From the NCBI GenBank assembly GCA_958299035.1, contig CATQJL010000305.1, positions 33,121,733-33,185,732 on the forward strand: DNA of 64,000 nucleotides, read 5' to 3'. Position 1 is the stretch's first letter. Every line of letters starts with the position of its first letter. Below the pieces are notes generated by a model that saw nothing but the letters and a program-made list of their open reading frames with translations, was not told where the DNA came from and searched no databases. A program made the position numbers and the translations under genes. Shown in pieces: positions 23,811-38,262 of this stretch. The stretch is from Cylicocyclus nassatus (lineage: Eukaryota > Nematoda > Chromadorea > Rhabditida > Strongylidae).

Positions 23811-26800
23811 TCAGCTGAAGTCAATATGTGCGTCGCTTCGTGTGCAGACGGACTCAATTCTCTCGAAAAAGTCGTCTCGTTGAGCAAGTCCAATGAATTG
23901 TAGAGGCTTTCGCCTTCCTTCCATCTCGATTTCCAGGGCTTTCCTTGTACCGGCAAGGAGACTGATCGTCCGTAGCGATTGAATCTATAAATACTTTCTA
24001 AACTTTCCGTAGAGAAACTTTGCCAAGACTACCTTCTTTATAGAAGTTATGTCAGTGAAAAGCATTATCGTCGGAGCTCGATCATCAGCTGTTGATTTAC
24101 TACGATAGACCAAGGCACTGAAATAAGTTCAGTAACCAACCGAAACTTCAACATGCTTATACCACTATTTCTATTCACTTACTTTTCAGTCAGGTAGAGT
24201 ATGCCAGATGAGATCGCCTTTGGAAATGATCTTTCTTTATCGTTCATCACACAGCTTCGATCTGCAACGATTCAATTACGCTTCGAAAAACTGCCCTGTT
24301 TATGGGTCTCCACTATAGTTGCCGTCAGCGCTGGGGTCACATTGTGCAATTGCACAATTTTCAATTGCGTAGCAGTGCATGCTTCTTTTTTAGTATTATC
24401 ATGGTGGTAATAGGTGAGCTCGCTGAGTTTTAGCAAAAAACTGTAGAAATAATTACAAATGATGAAGTTAAGACTAGCTAAATTACAAAAATTATTACAT
24501 TACAGAAGCAGATCGAAGATCAGCACTAAGAAGTGTGATTATCATCCTTGAAACGACGTGACGCAAGAGATTTTTAGACGCCTGAGCCTGCTTGTGTTAA
24601 GTATGTCTCAACTGTAGTTTTCCTTTCACGAGAAGTACGCATCCGCAACGCGAGCGCCTTGCCTGCGCTTTGCTATCGACAACGCCTATCTGACTTGAAC
24701 TGTACGGGCTATCTCGATTTATTGTCCTTGTTCTGATTTTAGTTCGGAAAGTTTCTTTACGATTAAGCTCTTTTTTTCTCTCTCATATGCCACCTCCGTG
24801 ATTTTCAAAATAATGCTAAGATCAAACAGCTCACAAGCTAGCACATTGTCCAGAAGTGGATCATCTTGTATCGAGTCGTCATCCGCATTCGAACAGAAAG
24901 ACAGCTGCGAAGATGATTCAGTCAAATCATCTTCTTCGTCTTTCTCCGGGGATGTCCTCTCGCGTGGCGGAGGATCTTGTGGAGGAGGAGCGGGTGCGCT
25001 ATGCACAAGTGCCAGTGGCGATTTGACTATCCGGGGTTGTGAAGGTACTGGAAGTACTACGGGATCGAAACTTTCTTCGTTTCCATTTGTGTTCCAGTGA
25101 TTTTTTGGGCGCATGACTGGGCTAGAGCGTTCACTGTAGCAGTCTCTGGATTCCTGAAAATAGCTATAGTTCTAGTAGAACATTTAATGTAGTTCCTTGC
25201 GGTGTTGACAGCATTTGCGCGTGAAAAAGGCTCATGGGCGCACATTTTTTGTATAAAGTAGTGTAATGTGTCCTCTAGAAAGTAGTTTATTGAACTGTTT
25301 AACCTTTTATCAAGTAAGTTTATTATTTATTTAATATTCAGTCAGTAAGGTTATTTACTTAAGCCAATTATTTTTCCATTTTCATTTCTTTCATTACTTT
25401 TTATTTTCAAAGCATATTTTGCAGTTCTGCGCCCTTTAGCAGTTTTTCACGCGCAAATGTTGCCAACATCGCCGCTGCAGAAATTACTGGACATGTTGCG
25501 AACATCCAGCAAAACCCTATACCTTGCACATTGCTCGTAGATTCGGTGCCGAGCCTTTCTTTGCAATTTTATCAATATCGAGCATGGATCTGGGTTTCTG
25601 GTGCGAAAGAAGGTTTTGTTGTGAGCCGGTATCAAGCAGATTGAAGTTTGATCCCAGTCGTGATGTAAACATCCCACTTGGGATAGCAGCACGTCGACTC
25701 AGCGGAGTGTGCTGGAAAATAGCAATTCGAATTTTTAGATCAATAAATTCTGAGGAAGTTGGTCAGCACTCACTATCTTAGTGTCTGTCTTATTGGCAGC
25801 TAGGTTTCCATCTGTGCTTGAAGCAGACACTAAATCCCGATCTGTTTTCATTGGGAGATTGCGATAAAACCAGCCATAAGTGTCGAGTCGCTTTCGTAAC
25901 CGAGGAAAGCGGTGAAAGAGGTAGGTGGTGATGAATATGCGAACACCGAGCGTGAGGCCTAAAAATCCCTTCATTAGCAAAATCTGCGTGGTTTAGAGCA
26001 ACTTATTTGATGTTCGTCCCTGGAAAGACGAAACAATTGAAAGAGCTTTGCGCCAAGCTGCTTCAGAAAAATTGTTTCCGATTTTTTCCTGATTTCTCTG
26101 TTCCTAATTTTCTTGACCAGTCAATGTGTTCTAATATAGCTTATGTTATAGTCAGTGGATTCCATCTAGAATAAACTCATTTTGTTGAGGTTTTCTTTAT
26201 TTTTGCATTGAAAAAGCTTCCTTTGTATGTAATGTAAAAAAATGTATCAAGTCTATGATTTTTTTTGCGCGAAAATTGGAACTTTAACGCTTTTACAACC
26301 CTGGCTTGAATGTGCTTTTGCTAGCTCCAACCTTTCCTTCCCCTATATTACCCGTTCTCTGAGGACTATGAAAATACAATTCTCTTTTCTGTCATTTATC
26401 ATGCCGGACTTTTAGGTGAGGTTTTTTACCTCCAAATTCACAATCAGGCCATTTTCTTTCATTTTTGCCACCCGAAAGAAAGATTTTTGGTCTTATCACA
26501 GTCGTAGATTGGTCGTAACGTCTGAAACGATGGTGTTGTGGAATCACACAAAATTGAGTTTGCTCAACTTCTGATGATGCTGCGAAATCAACATACATCT
26601 CCAGTTTTGGCGTTAAAAAGTAAGGTTACGGTAATCGTGCAGTATGATTATTTACTGACTTAAAATCGTATTTCGGTTGCATAACGTGACGGTCATGGAT
26701 ACGGCATCCATTTGGTTTATTAGGGTCCACAATGCGACTACAGTAACTATACAAGTTTGCCGCAAGGTCAAAGCATCGACATAGCTAACTAGTCTGTGAC

Positions 26801-29800
26801 ACTCTTTAGGACTACCGTATTCTGCGCGTTCTGCGGTATAAGAAGTAAAAAAATTGAAAAAAAAAACGATTTAGTCGATGAAAATTGTGCTGGCTTTTTG
26901 ATCGCCCCTTATCCTCTGTATAGGCAGATAACCTTCAAAAAGTTACATTCTGTAAGAATTTGAGATAGTTCTTTTGCCTCCCCTTAACTTCCAAATAGTA
27001 AAAAACTTGTTTTTACGCTCACCGCACATTCCTAGGCAAGTACCGGTGTTGAATACCATTGATAACACCAACCAGTAGATGACTAAGCAATAGAACACAA
27101 AAGTTACACGAACGTCTTTCCAGGTTACCAGGCTGAAAGAAAATGTTGTTGAATTTGTTGAACTGTGGAATTGGAAAACAACAAAGGTGGATGTAGTTTA
27201 CCTATGTATTTTTTCGAGAAGATTGGCAGCAAAGTTGAGCAAATTTTGTACAATTTTCGCTACGTCGAATATCAGTTGAGCACCTGAGATGTCAAACTTG
27301 GGCATTGCAACCTCTTTACGAGGAAGGAAGTTCAATCCAATGTCTATATTTCTGGAAATACTTATTTTCTTTTACTGAATCTTCACCTATTGAAATGTAT
27401 AAGAAAATGAGAAAACTTTGCGTTTGAATGAAAACTGCTTACTTGGTTGCTTTGAGATAATTCAGAGATAGCTGTGTCCAGAGAAGCAATAGCACTAAGG
27501 AAGCCGTCCATCCTCGCACTATCGAGTAAGAGTACACCTTAATTTTCTCAATTGCCATTTAATTTGATATCAAAATTTTCACAACTTACTAGAGCTAAAA
27601 GCAAGGTATTAATAGGGTTCTTCCACAATAGGGTATCGTACAAAGCCGCTCCGACCTCGACGAGAGGGTGAAGAAAACTATCTAAACAAATGTTGTTGAC
27701 GAACTCTCTTTTGTCTTCTAGATTTGACTCACAGCATCGTTTGAGATCTCTCCGAAGGGCAATCGCTGATAATTTCTGAGAATCAGGCGTAGTTTGCTTT
27801 TGTTCTTCATTTTGGGTTTCAAAAGCGTCTGCGATATCATGCAGAAAATCCTTTGCTTCACTCCGTAATCGACTCCAAACTGATTCTGTTGGTTCGATTT
27901 CTGGAACGAAAATTTTTTATTTGGGCGGTTAGTACGAACTCAAGACACAAATCCAGCCCTTTGTGGCTACAACGGTTTTTTGCGAACGTTAATGGTGAAA
28001 AAGTGCTTAATTGGCTTAAGTTCGACAAAAAAGGCGATGAAAAAGGGCTTTGCTGCTTGAAAATGTTGCGCGGACAGAGGAAATTCCTGTCATGATTGAA
28101 TTTTAAGCTTTTCATTCTTGAAGCTCTACATCGCTTGTGTACCAATCTTTTCTCTAAAAAAATTACCATTGAGATTAGGCAAAGAAAGACGATTCTTTTT
28201 TTCTCTATGAAAAGTTGAGCTTTAACTTATGAAATCTCCACAAGATAGAAGAAGAGGCAAGTCCTGGAAAATTCGTTTAAGACAAGAGTAGAATGTTCTC
28301 CCCAATGCGGTGATATTCATCCAGTTTATTACAGTTTCTGGGAAATCTCAAATTTTTTGCGAGCTTATAACTGGAACACTTCGCAAAAGGAGTCGCCTTA
28401 ACAGAATCCCACAAAAACTTTTTTGCAAGTTTTCACAATGCTATCCTTTCATGTTAGAAATTTATTTTGATAATCTACATTGTGAATTACTTGCACTATT
28501 GCTGATAACAGATCAGCTGAGGTTGGCAGGGGCTAATTAAAATTGTCATTTCCGATGCTTCTGTACTCAGAGAGAATTCTGGATTCAGCAAAATCTTATA
28601 TTTTAGTGGTTTGAGATTTTGTGAACGCGTGAAGTAACGAAGCTGTTAGATTATTGTTACCCGAGAGATGAGTTTGTTGGTTTTATCTCGCAGTCAATCG
28701 CACTTTTGAATATTCAATTTCTTTCAAATTGTACAAGGGCCTGGTGAGACGATTATCGGTATGGTATCCCTATGAGAAGGGTTTCGTCGACTCTGACCAA
28801 TAAATGGAAGTATTGAATACGAATACGCAGACGAGATTAGAGAAAGATAAAGTGAACTTTGTCTTCAATTAGAAAAAAGTATCAAGATAGAAGAACTATG
28901 GTATTAGGTCATATTTATCTCGAAATGGAAAACTCAACGTACTACCACATTCTTTTACTGCATTCTTCGACTTGAAACTGCAAAGATTTCGACAGAGCGT
29001 CCTTGGGCACTTTTATTATCACAGACCATCACTTTTTTTGAAAATTTCGTCTGTGGTTTGATAAGAAGGGATGCGGGCATTGCTGAGAGTGGATTGAATG
29101 ATGCAATATACCAGCATATCACTTGAACTATTTTATCATTCAAAAATAATTTTGAAAATGAAGGTTTTACAGATATAAAATTTCATCTGTAAGGGTAAGA
29201 ATTACAGAGCAAATATCAACTTTTTTATATCGGGGTCAGAACAAATAAAGTAGTTAGAGTTACTATAAATGACCAGACTAATTGTAAGACTTCAAATGCT
29301 GAAAATTGTAAAGATGAAAAGATCATGTTGAAAGGTATTGAGTTATTCCCTTGATGTATAACCATAGACTGATTTGCATCATTGTTGACTTCTATTCGTA
29401 TTTTAGTCTACTAGCTTTCATCTACTAAATGGAAAAAAATTGTTTTTTTCAAGTGGACAGCTGCTACAGCTCTTCAACAAGAACCCGATGGTCTATTAGG
29501 TTGGCACCTAAAACTTTTTGTATAACTTTCTTTTTTTTTGAACGTAGCGCATTCATTTTCTGGTAATAGGATTATGATGAAACCTGCAAATGCAGATTTG
29601 CCGAATTTTGAAAGTTAGGTTTACGGTACATTGGGGAAAATTCTAGACTGCATCAGATTTTGCCCTTACTTGGCCTATGGAGGTTACTCGACATCCTGAT
29701 CAAATAGAAAAGACCCGTTTTGATGAAAAGGCCTTTTCAAAAATCTGATACTTACCTGTATCAGATGACGACAATGATGAGTTTTCAAACTCGAAGCATC

Positions 29801-32800
29801 CCTTTGTATATAGTGTGTTCGGTCGAACCACCAACGGTTTTGGAGAAGGAGAAGCGATGCGCGAAGCAGGGCCTCGCATCCTGAAAAATACGCGCTTATC
29901 ACGAATTTCTAGAAGAGCATTGGTCGCACTGCAAACATGATTTCGAATTGGAAAAGCTTTGCGCGTCGCAAAAAAACCCCGAACGAGAAAATCTGTGAGA
30001 AGCGGAGCGAACACCTTAAGAATTGAATTGGCAGACACCTATGATGTCCTTTGTCTGCAGTTGTAACTTCGGTGTCGAGGTCACCCAATTCGTTTTGGCT
30101 ATTCAGAGTGTTTTTATAGAAAATTCAGGGTTCAGAGAGCTACTTTTTCGAGAGCTAACGCTGTAAAAAACATAATGTTGCTTTGTTTGAACACCCAAGC
30201 ATAAACTCGGCATGGCTTAACATTTAAAACACGAAATTAATTGTCTGAATATTCACAAATACCTTGTCACACTAATCCTAAAAGTTCCCTCTAATGTTAA
30301 TGGGTTGTTTCTTAAGTTCTACAAGTTTTTCATACCTCTTTTCGAACTGCTGATTTTGAAGTAAAAGGCATTTTATGAATACATTGCATCATTTTCTTTT
30401 TGAACTCTTTTATCTATTTTTTACGATTATTTTAGATTTCATAAAGTTCTGTGGGTACCTTGAAAAAGCAATAAAATAACTCTGAAAATTTTTGTCTCCT
30501 TGCTCAATAGTCGTGAAATTGATGAGCAAAAGAGGAAGTTTCTTTTGGAATACATGTATTTTTTGTTAGAACTTGTGCTATGAAATGCTCATCGAGATAT
30601 GATCTTAAAATGAATTTGAACCTATAAATTCTCAGCATAAACATAACTTGTCGTTGCGGTTCCAAAAAGTAGCATAAAAGTGATAGCAATACAATTATGG
30701 AACTTTCTCTCTATATAGTAGAATCAAGCCTAGATCTGTGGTAGAATAACGAAAAAAATTCTATCAAATCTGGAAAAAAAAGCATTTTCTGCCACTTCAA
30801 AAAGAGCTATTAATGCTTTCATTTTAACGAAAATTTTTACAGGAAAATTCGATGAGGTCCAGGGGCAGTACTTCTTAGGCGACTACTGACTACACAACGA
30901 ACAGTGTTTGTGCACTTTTGCTACAATCCAGACCAAGTTATAGATATAAAGAGTAGAGGTCCTTGAAAGTGGATGTTTGACGATTCGTCCCTAGAACATC
31001 CCTCTCGTTGTTCATGTGATGATACTTGAGTTTGCACAAAAATCTAAAGAAATATAGATTATAACGCAATTTATTGCTCGCGACAACCTCTTCCGAAGAT
31101 AGTCATGGTAAATCGAATTCAAACTTTAAAAACGGGTAGAATTCTTGAAACAACTCAATATTTTTAGCTAGATAGAGTTATTTGCATGAAAGAAAATGAT
31201 GATTCTTTTCACACAATCTGATCTTTCAAGTTGCAGAAAACAAAAAGCTATATGGGAACTTATTCTTATAATAACGAAGTATGATTATTGTAGATTTCTG
31301 AGAAATTTCTCATTTCAACTTTTCGAATTCAGAAGCATAATATGGTGTTTATGCACCATAATTTTCTAGAATTTCAAATTTATTCTTGTAAAGCCAAGTA
31401 TGCTTTTCCCACACGAAGTTGATGCCTTTACAGAAAGGAAAGGAGAAAACAAGGTAAAAATGGAAAAGAAATTGAAGTAAAGAAAGAGTGAAATTTGGTG
31501 TGCTTTGATAGAAGTTGTGGTAATAATCGTTTCCCCTGAGACGAGGATCCTGTTGGGTTTATCTGTTCATCAATAGTCTTCATGTCAAAAATTCAAAGTA
31601 ATTTAGGAGGAGGAACGACTATCGCTCTTACCCGACCCAATACCATAAAATGCAAATGGTGTGGTGCTTTGATGCTATCTCGTAATGCACTATATCAAAT
31701 TAGTACTTAAAAAGTTACGAAGCAATCATTGGCAGCCTTTTAAATCTATGGTTTAATGAGAAGTTTGAGCTAGAGTTAATGCTTTGAGTATCACGAATTT
31801 GAACAAATTGCACGTTCTTTGACACTTCCCTTTTCTAGTATTAGTTTCTAGCCCAACTTGAAGAAGACTCAATATTTTTTAGTTGTAGATAATCCTGCTC
31901 GATCCTGCCATAAAAAGATTCTATTTCGAGAGACATGCACAAAAATATGAGAGATACGCACTTATAATATCGGGAATTTTTCAAGAATGTGCTATTTTGA
32001 CCATGAAAAGCGCGATACTATTCGCATAACCAACCTGGAAAAGATTTTTGAGCAAGGAGCCATTTTTGACTATAGTTGAAGCTGTGATCTCTACCTATGG
32101 AGTTTTTATCACCAAGTGCACAAACAAAAGAGATTAAATTCCACGGGACTGTGACTCAAAACAAGGACTGCAGAGCAAATTTTTGTTGGAGGTGTAAGAA
32201 TTTTAGGAAGTCATCAATATCCTTGAGTGAAACAGAAGTTCTAGAGGGTATAGCATTGTTAGATAGAAAGTAAAAAAAGATTTTAAAATCAACTTCATAT
32301 GATTCTAAAAGGTTCTGCTAGGATAGCGAGAATAGTTTGTTCAAATTGATCGTTGACCTAAGTAATAAAAAAATAATTGCATTGTTAACATCATTATGTA
32401 TTTAGGTTTGAGCTAGTTACTATTTCCTTCGGATAGAAATCGCAGCCTTGATTCTCTGATTATGAAGTAACTCAGGTTGGAAAAAAGCAGCTGTAATGTC
32501 ATTATGTACTAGGGTTGTCCCAGAAGTTCCTTCATTCTGGAAACTTGTAAATTTTGCTACCACAACGATTTGCTTAGTTGTTATTTTATCGGAAGGAAAA
32601 AGTCTTTATCTTCGTTAATATGCCTTGGAGAGCTTTTACTAAACACTCATTGCAAAGATGAAAATGGAAAAGAAGACCATTTGACTTTGATGATTTTGAG
32701 TCAGGTCGTCAAAAATCTTGAACGTCTCCGAAAAATCCAAAATAGGCATAGAATGAACTACTTTTTGTAGCACATAAAAGATTGTGCTTTTTGGAAGACT

Positions 32801-35800
32801 TTGTGAAAATTCATGTTTCGGGAAAATTAATAGATTGATCAATTTTGGCGTTTTCTGTTGAAAATCCAAAATCCATAGCTTCTCGCAAGAAACAACCTCT
32901 AAACAGCGCAAAGAGTAGGTCATAAACCCTACATACTGACAATTTCAAAATTTTCCAGACTTTTTTCCAACTCAAAATGATCAAAATCTAACCGGTCTTC
33001 TTTTTCTATTTTGTCCGCAATAAGTGTATGAAAAAGCTTATCAAAGTACAGTATCAAAGAGGAAGTCTCTAAATTTACAAGAAGCAAATCGTGGAGATAA
33101 CGAAGCTACGAATTTTCGAATATGAATAAGACAGAACTCTTGGAACGACCTAATATTTGGCCAGTAAACATTTTGCAAATATCGTCGGAGTATATAAGCA
33201 TTGCTACGACGAAGAGCGTGATGATAAGCTGTATATAATATATTTAGCTATATTTAATATGTTTACTATATTTTGCCGACTACTTAGCCTGAAGCGAAAT
33301 CGCACACATCACGTCGTTTGAATGACTAGAACGCACCAGTGGAGCAACTCCAAAGAAAAGCTTCGATTATCAGGGCCCAGGAAGAAGTCACTGGGATTCG
33401 AATAAATTGCCTTTTTGATTGACATGGAAGATTATAACCGAGCGCAGCAAAATCACCAGACATCGAAAGAACTTTGGAAAAACAAGGAGTCTACTAGTCC
33501 AGTAGATAACCATCTAAGCATGTTGCAAGTAGATAGTGTACTATTCTGTAGCAAAAGCTTTGAATTACGTCAAAACACACAGAGTTCATGACGTAAGCAT
33601 AGAAGAGGGCATAAAATCGTGTAGAGTTATAATGTTGAGGAAAGATGCGATTTTTTATCAAAAATTTAATGTAGAATCCTGTTAAAAGGGAAAGATTAGC
33701 GTAAAATTTGTAGTTCTTATTAAACCCCTCAAGTTCATTAATTTCTAATTCGAAACCTTTCTAAATCAACAGCGCACTTACGCTTTGTGTTAACATTAGT
33801 CATACTGTACTCTAACAATGTTTACATAATGTTAAGATTACTACATTCTTATGAATACTACTAATCGAATCAACTCGTTCGCTTTACGTAAAGTTTTCAT
33901 AACATCCTAGCATGGGTACTTCAGAGTTCAGTACAATTTCCTCATTTAAGTACAACCACCACAAAATGATAAAGTGCTCAAACATTTCAAAATCTTTACT
34001 GGTCAGGTCTAAATAACATTGATCCTCCGCTGGTAATACGAAAGCTTCAAAATGCAATTTAGGCCATTGTGGTTGTTATTTTACTGTGCACATTTTAGCG
34101 ATTCCAGAAATGTTTGGTCACAAAGATTTGCTAAAAAAATCCTATAGTGATGTTATCCATGATGAATCCTCTTTTCTGACTCTCCGAATGAAATTATTTT
34201 TGAAAACTAGAATTTTGTGGTATTTTGTATGCCCAATCAAAATTCAGCTCTACATTACATTCTGGGTTTGTTACAGTATATTCAGAAATCTTTATCAGTG
34301 ACAATCTTTAGCTTGCATTAGCAGTTCTTGAAATATCAGTAGCTTGAATTGATGTTCAAAATTTCAGAAATTTATGTCCTATCATAGAGGAACCAGAGTC
34401 GTGAAAAAACGTTGAGACTTGAAATTCGAAACAGTACAGAAAATTGCAGCAAACTGGTACATACATACTATACTTCCAAGGACAGGTACTTTGAGGTCTA
34501 CTGAACGTAGTGAGCTACATTTCTCGCATTAAACATCAAAATAAGACGTATTATTAATAACAATAATACGATTGACGACAAACCTACGAAACGCTCTAAG
34601 ATGCTTGTACTTTGCCGAGAAAGTCAACTGGCTTTACCTTGATTAATTGTTTTGTTGCACTTTTACTTCAAAAAGTAGTTTTTCGAAACGGTATAGGACT
34701 TTATTTGTCATTTTGAATGACTGAGTTTCCGCTGATCTCTTTTCGATGTTTTGACGCCTGTCAGATTGAAGTCTGTCAGTCAACAGCAATTTTGCATTTG
34801 CAAAAGTTCCACAAAAAGTAGAGAGCAAAGAATGGAAGGGTGGTTGGAGTTGGAACGAAAACATGTTTTTTATCTCTCCTTTTTTTCGGAACAGAACTGT
34901 CTATCAAAGATAGGAAAGAATAATGTTGTATTTGATATAATTAGGGCTTGGCTAGATCAAATATATTCGCACAAACATAATGCCTGAATTTTTAGATTCA
35001 CATTCTGTGAGGTGCAAAAAAAGTCCGTTTTGTGAAGTTTCACTTTGACAAGCCATTATTTTGTCGAATCCCTACATTTTTGAGTGGAAAACTACAAACG
35101 GCGGTAAACCTTTGGCAACTATGCATACTTACTTAGCTGCACTGACATCACAGATGGTCAAGAAATCACTCTGACAAAATTTTTTCTTCCTAGAATCATG
35201 TTTTCGTCAAATCACAGTTCCTTCAATTTTTGTTGTCATGAATAGCGATCACTTTATTTTATGGCTGCAAGGCAATAGTACAAAAGTTAATAAAAAGAAC
35301 TCTAACGTTTGAGTTCTGCGAAAAGTAAAAAGCGAATTCTAGAATTGTTAACTTTTTTGAGCCTTTTGTGGTAGACTCGAAGCTTTCGAATTATGAAAAA
35401 TTCTGATTCTTTCAATATAAAACAGTCAAGTTTTTTCCGCAAAGCTGTTTACAATGTCCTACTTCCACACTTACAGGACGAACGAAATCTTGGGTGTTGC
35501 CTTGATTTGAGGCTGTAGAAGCTTGAAGCAACTACCGCCTTGATAAGTCAACTTTATAATATAAAAAATTCCCTAAAATATGACTCAGTAAGTGGACAAT
35601 GTGTAGCACATACAGCAGCTATGTTTTCCAAATAATGCGATTATATTCTGTCCAAGAAAACAGATACAACAAAGTTTTGGTCTTTCGTACGGGTGTGTAA
35701 AATTCTGTAAAATTCTAACAGAGAAGGTCATAAGCTAAATAACCACTGTCAGAAAGTACCTAAAGCTTCCAAGCAGAAGCTTGTTTTGAAAAAGAAAGTT

Positions 35801-36102
35801 TGGTGGGAGATGAAAAAGGCATGAAAACGGATATTTACGCACAAATCTAATATAAACCTTCAAAATAAAATCTACTATCTTCTCGTTCTTTTGTCTGAAG
35901 TTCTCGGCAGAAAAATCAACAAAAATTGTCGATGCTCCTCAAAACATTATGCAAGCTATTGGTACTTCAACCAAAAGTTGTTTTTAGATTTATATTCAAT
36001 GAAAATGGAGAAATGAAGAGTGACTGAGCAGAGCAAGAACTTACTGTCGAGATCTCGACCGATGTCCGAACTCCGACGAGTCGATGTCAGCAAGAGCAGT
36101 CA
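23811..36102 (-). CDS. GRAMD4-like membrane protein with C-terminal GRAM domain
   Basis: Homologue of vertebrate GRAMD4, a membrane protein tied to mitochondria/ER and cell death. Minus-strand exons with matching phases: 27900-27733, 27681-27590, 27537-27443, 27351-27202, 27132-27057, 25983-25774, 25711-25523, 25153-24835, 24261-24183, 24117-24033 and 23984-23811. The hydrophobic exons (WKNPINTLLLAL, RGWTASLVLLLLWTQLSLNY) resemble GRAMD4 membrane segments; then FDVAKIVQNLLNFAANLLEK and FHRFPRLRKRLDTYGWFYR; then an acidic linker; then the GRAM domain (GILYLTEN...FTDITSIKK...FIGLAQRDDFFERIES). Likely 5' exons at 29009-28946, 29880-29756 and 36102-36045 join each other in phase, but the link from 28946 to 27900 and the start codon were not found. 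The 6.2-kb intron upstream of 29880 is far longer than the gene's other introns. The GRAM exon border at 24835 is inferred. Confidence 0.85.
26603..26790 (+). repeat. Copy of the GGCGTTA...AAGGTTACGGTA dispersed repeat
   Basis: TTTTGGCGTTA, GTAAGGTTACGGTA, CATCCATTTG and a final ACTACAGTAAC follow the same order as at about 11733-11930. It sits in an intron of the GRAMD4-like gene. Confidence 0.45.
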
Positions 36103-38042
36103 CTGAAACATTAATCTAGAAGTTGACAGAATTATTTGCATAAGATTGAAATCTGTGAACTAAGGACATTTTAGTTGAGGATTATAAAAAAAGGAGTGAC
36201 GTTAATCTGTAATAATAATGGATGATGTCAAAAAAAGAAGCTCGTTTTTCTTTGAAACTTTGCTTCATCAGCTTCCAAAAAAAATTCTGCAAACATTCCC
36301 TACTCTTCAATCACACAAGGTATAACAAACAAGCAAGACTTCTTCGAGAAAATGAAAAACTTTATGACATAATTGCTCGAAAATAAGTTTAAGAAAAGCG
36401 AAATGTTATGAATGTACGAGCAGTCAAATAGCTTCAAGAGCATTTTCTTCCCAGAACAACTGAAGGGACTGGCAGAAATCACTAAGTGTCCCATGTGAAC
36501 TCCAGAAATTCGATGTAGACGGCCCTATATAATAAAAAAAAAACTCATAACGTAATAATTTCGTTGTCACTGGCAAGGTTTTGACAACATTGTTGTTAGC
36601 AGTTTCACTCGCCCCAATGTTGAGTGTTGTTCAAGTAATTTTGTACTTTTTTAACTGCTTTTTAGCTTTTTAGCTTCTGACTCGAAGACTTCGCCATCTT
36701 TCAAAATGGTAGTGTTAGGTTGAATCAAAAGTAATGAGAGCTCCTCCTTCTCTATTTCACTTTTTCCGCAAATTGGGCAGGATTAATAAAAAGTGTTTGA
36801 AGAGACTTCCTCAATTTATAATGTTGTCGAGCTGACTTTCTCACAGTTGTTCAAAAATCCTCAAATTTTTCAAACTATCTTTTCCGCCCGTAAATTTGGC
36901 TAATCTTCGAAGTTCTAAAGTTTTGAAGGAAGTCTGATCACGGAAAAATTATGTATTCTCCAATGCAAATTTTCATGGGTCTTTTTATACTCGTTTTCGA
37001 GGGCTTTCAGATTGATTTTCCCGAAGCCCTAAACATAAAAATTGCAAAGACAAAGTCAAATTCTCCAAAGTTGGAGAATTTCCAAAGTCGTTCAATATGA
37101 GATCTTGAAAGCTTTATGGAGACAGCTATGCGCAGTTGTGCATTTGGAAAGCAAAAAAAAACTTGGTTTCAGAAATTCTGCGATTATCTCAACGGTAACG
37201 AGAAGATTCAGTATGCCATAGTTGTTGCTGGAATAGGAGAAAAGACTGCGTCAAGTTATTCAAGAGATCTCCTTGTCAATGTTATTTGAGAATCGCTTCA
37301 GGAAATGCAAAGTTTTTATTCCTCTAACCCGATTTTTCTGTCTACGATACCGTATTTAGCTAGGAAAAAAGCAAAGTAGAAACCTAATATCTCCCCTGAA
37401 AAAAATGCCAATAGCTTTCCGAAAGTGAGAGAGGGAATTACCGTCAAAATCCCCGGAACAGAGTAGCATGCACCATTAGCGAAAGCTAAAAAAAGTCGAG
37501 TACATGCTGGGTGCAGTAGAAAGTGCAGTTCTTCCGTCATTACATCCGCAAACGCACAAAAACTAATTCATCTTTTATCTCCAAATGTTGACACGATGTT
37601 CTACAAAAAGAACTAAAAAGTTAATGAGAAACACCATCTGTGTGCAGGCGTGAGTCCCTGCACAAAGAGAGAGAGAGTGGTGCGGAAGGCAAAACACCAT
37701 TACTAATTCACTTAGCAGCAATCGTAGCACTTTGTCTATGACATTACTTATAAAAGCTTTATATGCTTCGCAAAGATAGAAAATGGACACGGAGGAACCT
37801 ACAGTATCCAACTATACCAGGAATGAAAAGCTATTCTCTCGAAGTACGAAAGCGAAAAGTAACAATACATGCCATAGCCAGTAATCTGTGGCAGAATCTC
37901 CCTTTCATAAGCAAAGTCCTTTCCCTTGTTCTACTACAGGTCTTGCAATACGCATAAACCATCTCAAGATCTAATCTAACGAAAACCTGTAACAGTCATA
38001 GATGTGCCTTATTTCGCTTTCATCCGCTGCCCTTAGAGTGAT

Positions 38043-38262
38043 GAGGGCTCGGCACGAGGTGGCTTTCCCAACATGCAAAAAAACGAAGTCGCCTCTGACT
38101 TCCGCAGAATTTTACGAGCCTCCCTGACCCGAAATCGAAAACGTCGACTAAAAAGAAAAATCTAATCTAACTTGTGTTTAAATCGCAAAAACGATAACGC
38201 CCTTTGCTTTTTGCCCCAAAAAGGATATCCAGTTGCTTATAAGCCATCTGTGCCGAGCTTTA
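38043..38262 (-). repeat. Dispersed 225-bp repeat, copy 2 (inverted)
   Basis: Read on the minus strand it has AGCTCGGCAC, GATGGCTTATAAGCA, GGATATC, AAAGCAAAGGG, ATCGTTTTTG, GCGACTTCG and an end GTGCCGAGCCCT. The two ends are short inverted repeats (AGCTCGGCA and TGCCGAGCCCT), suggesting a DNA-transposon origin. Confidence 0.7.

Noticed and set aside
32509..32532. TIR-like sequence TAGGGTTGTCCCAGAAGTTC
   Set aside because: Only one end was found; no inverted partner was seen within a few kilobases, so an element cannot be defined.
37316..37540. 74-residue minus-strand frame with two hydrophobic stretches
   Set aside because: No acceptor-linked start, no partner exons and no recognisable family; AT-rich DNA easily yields such frames.
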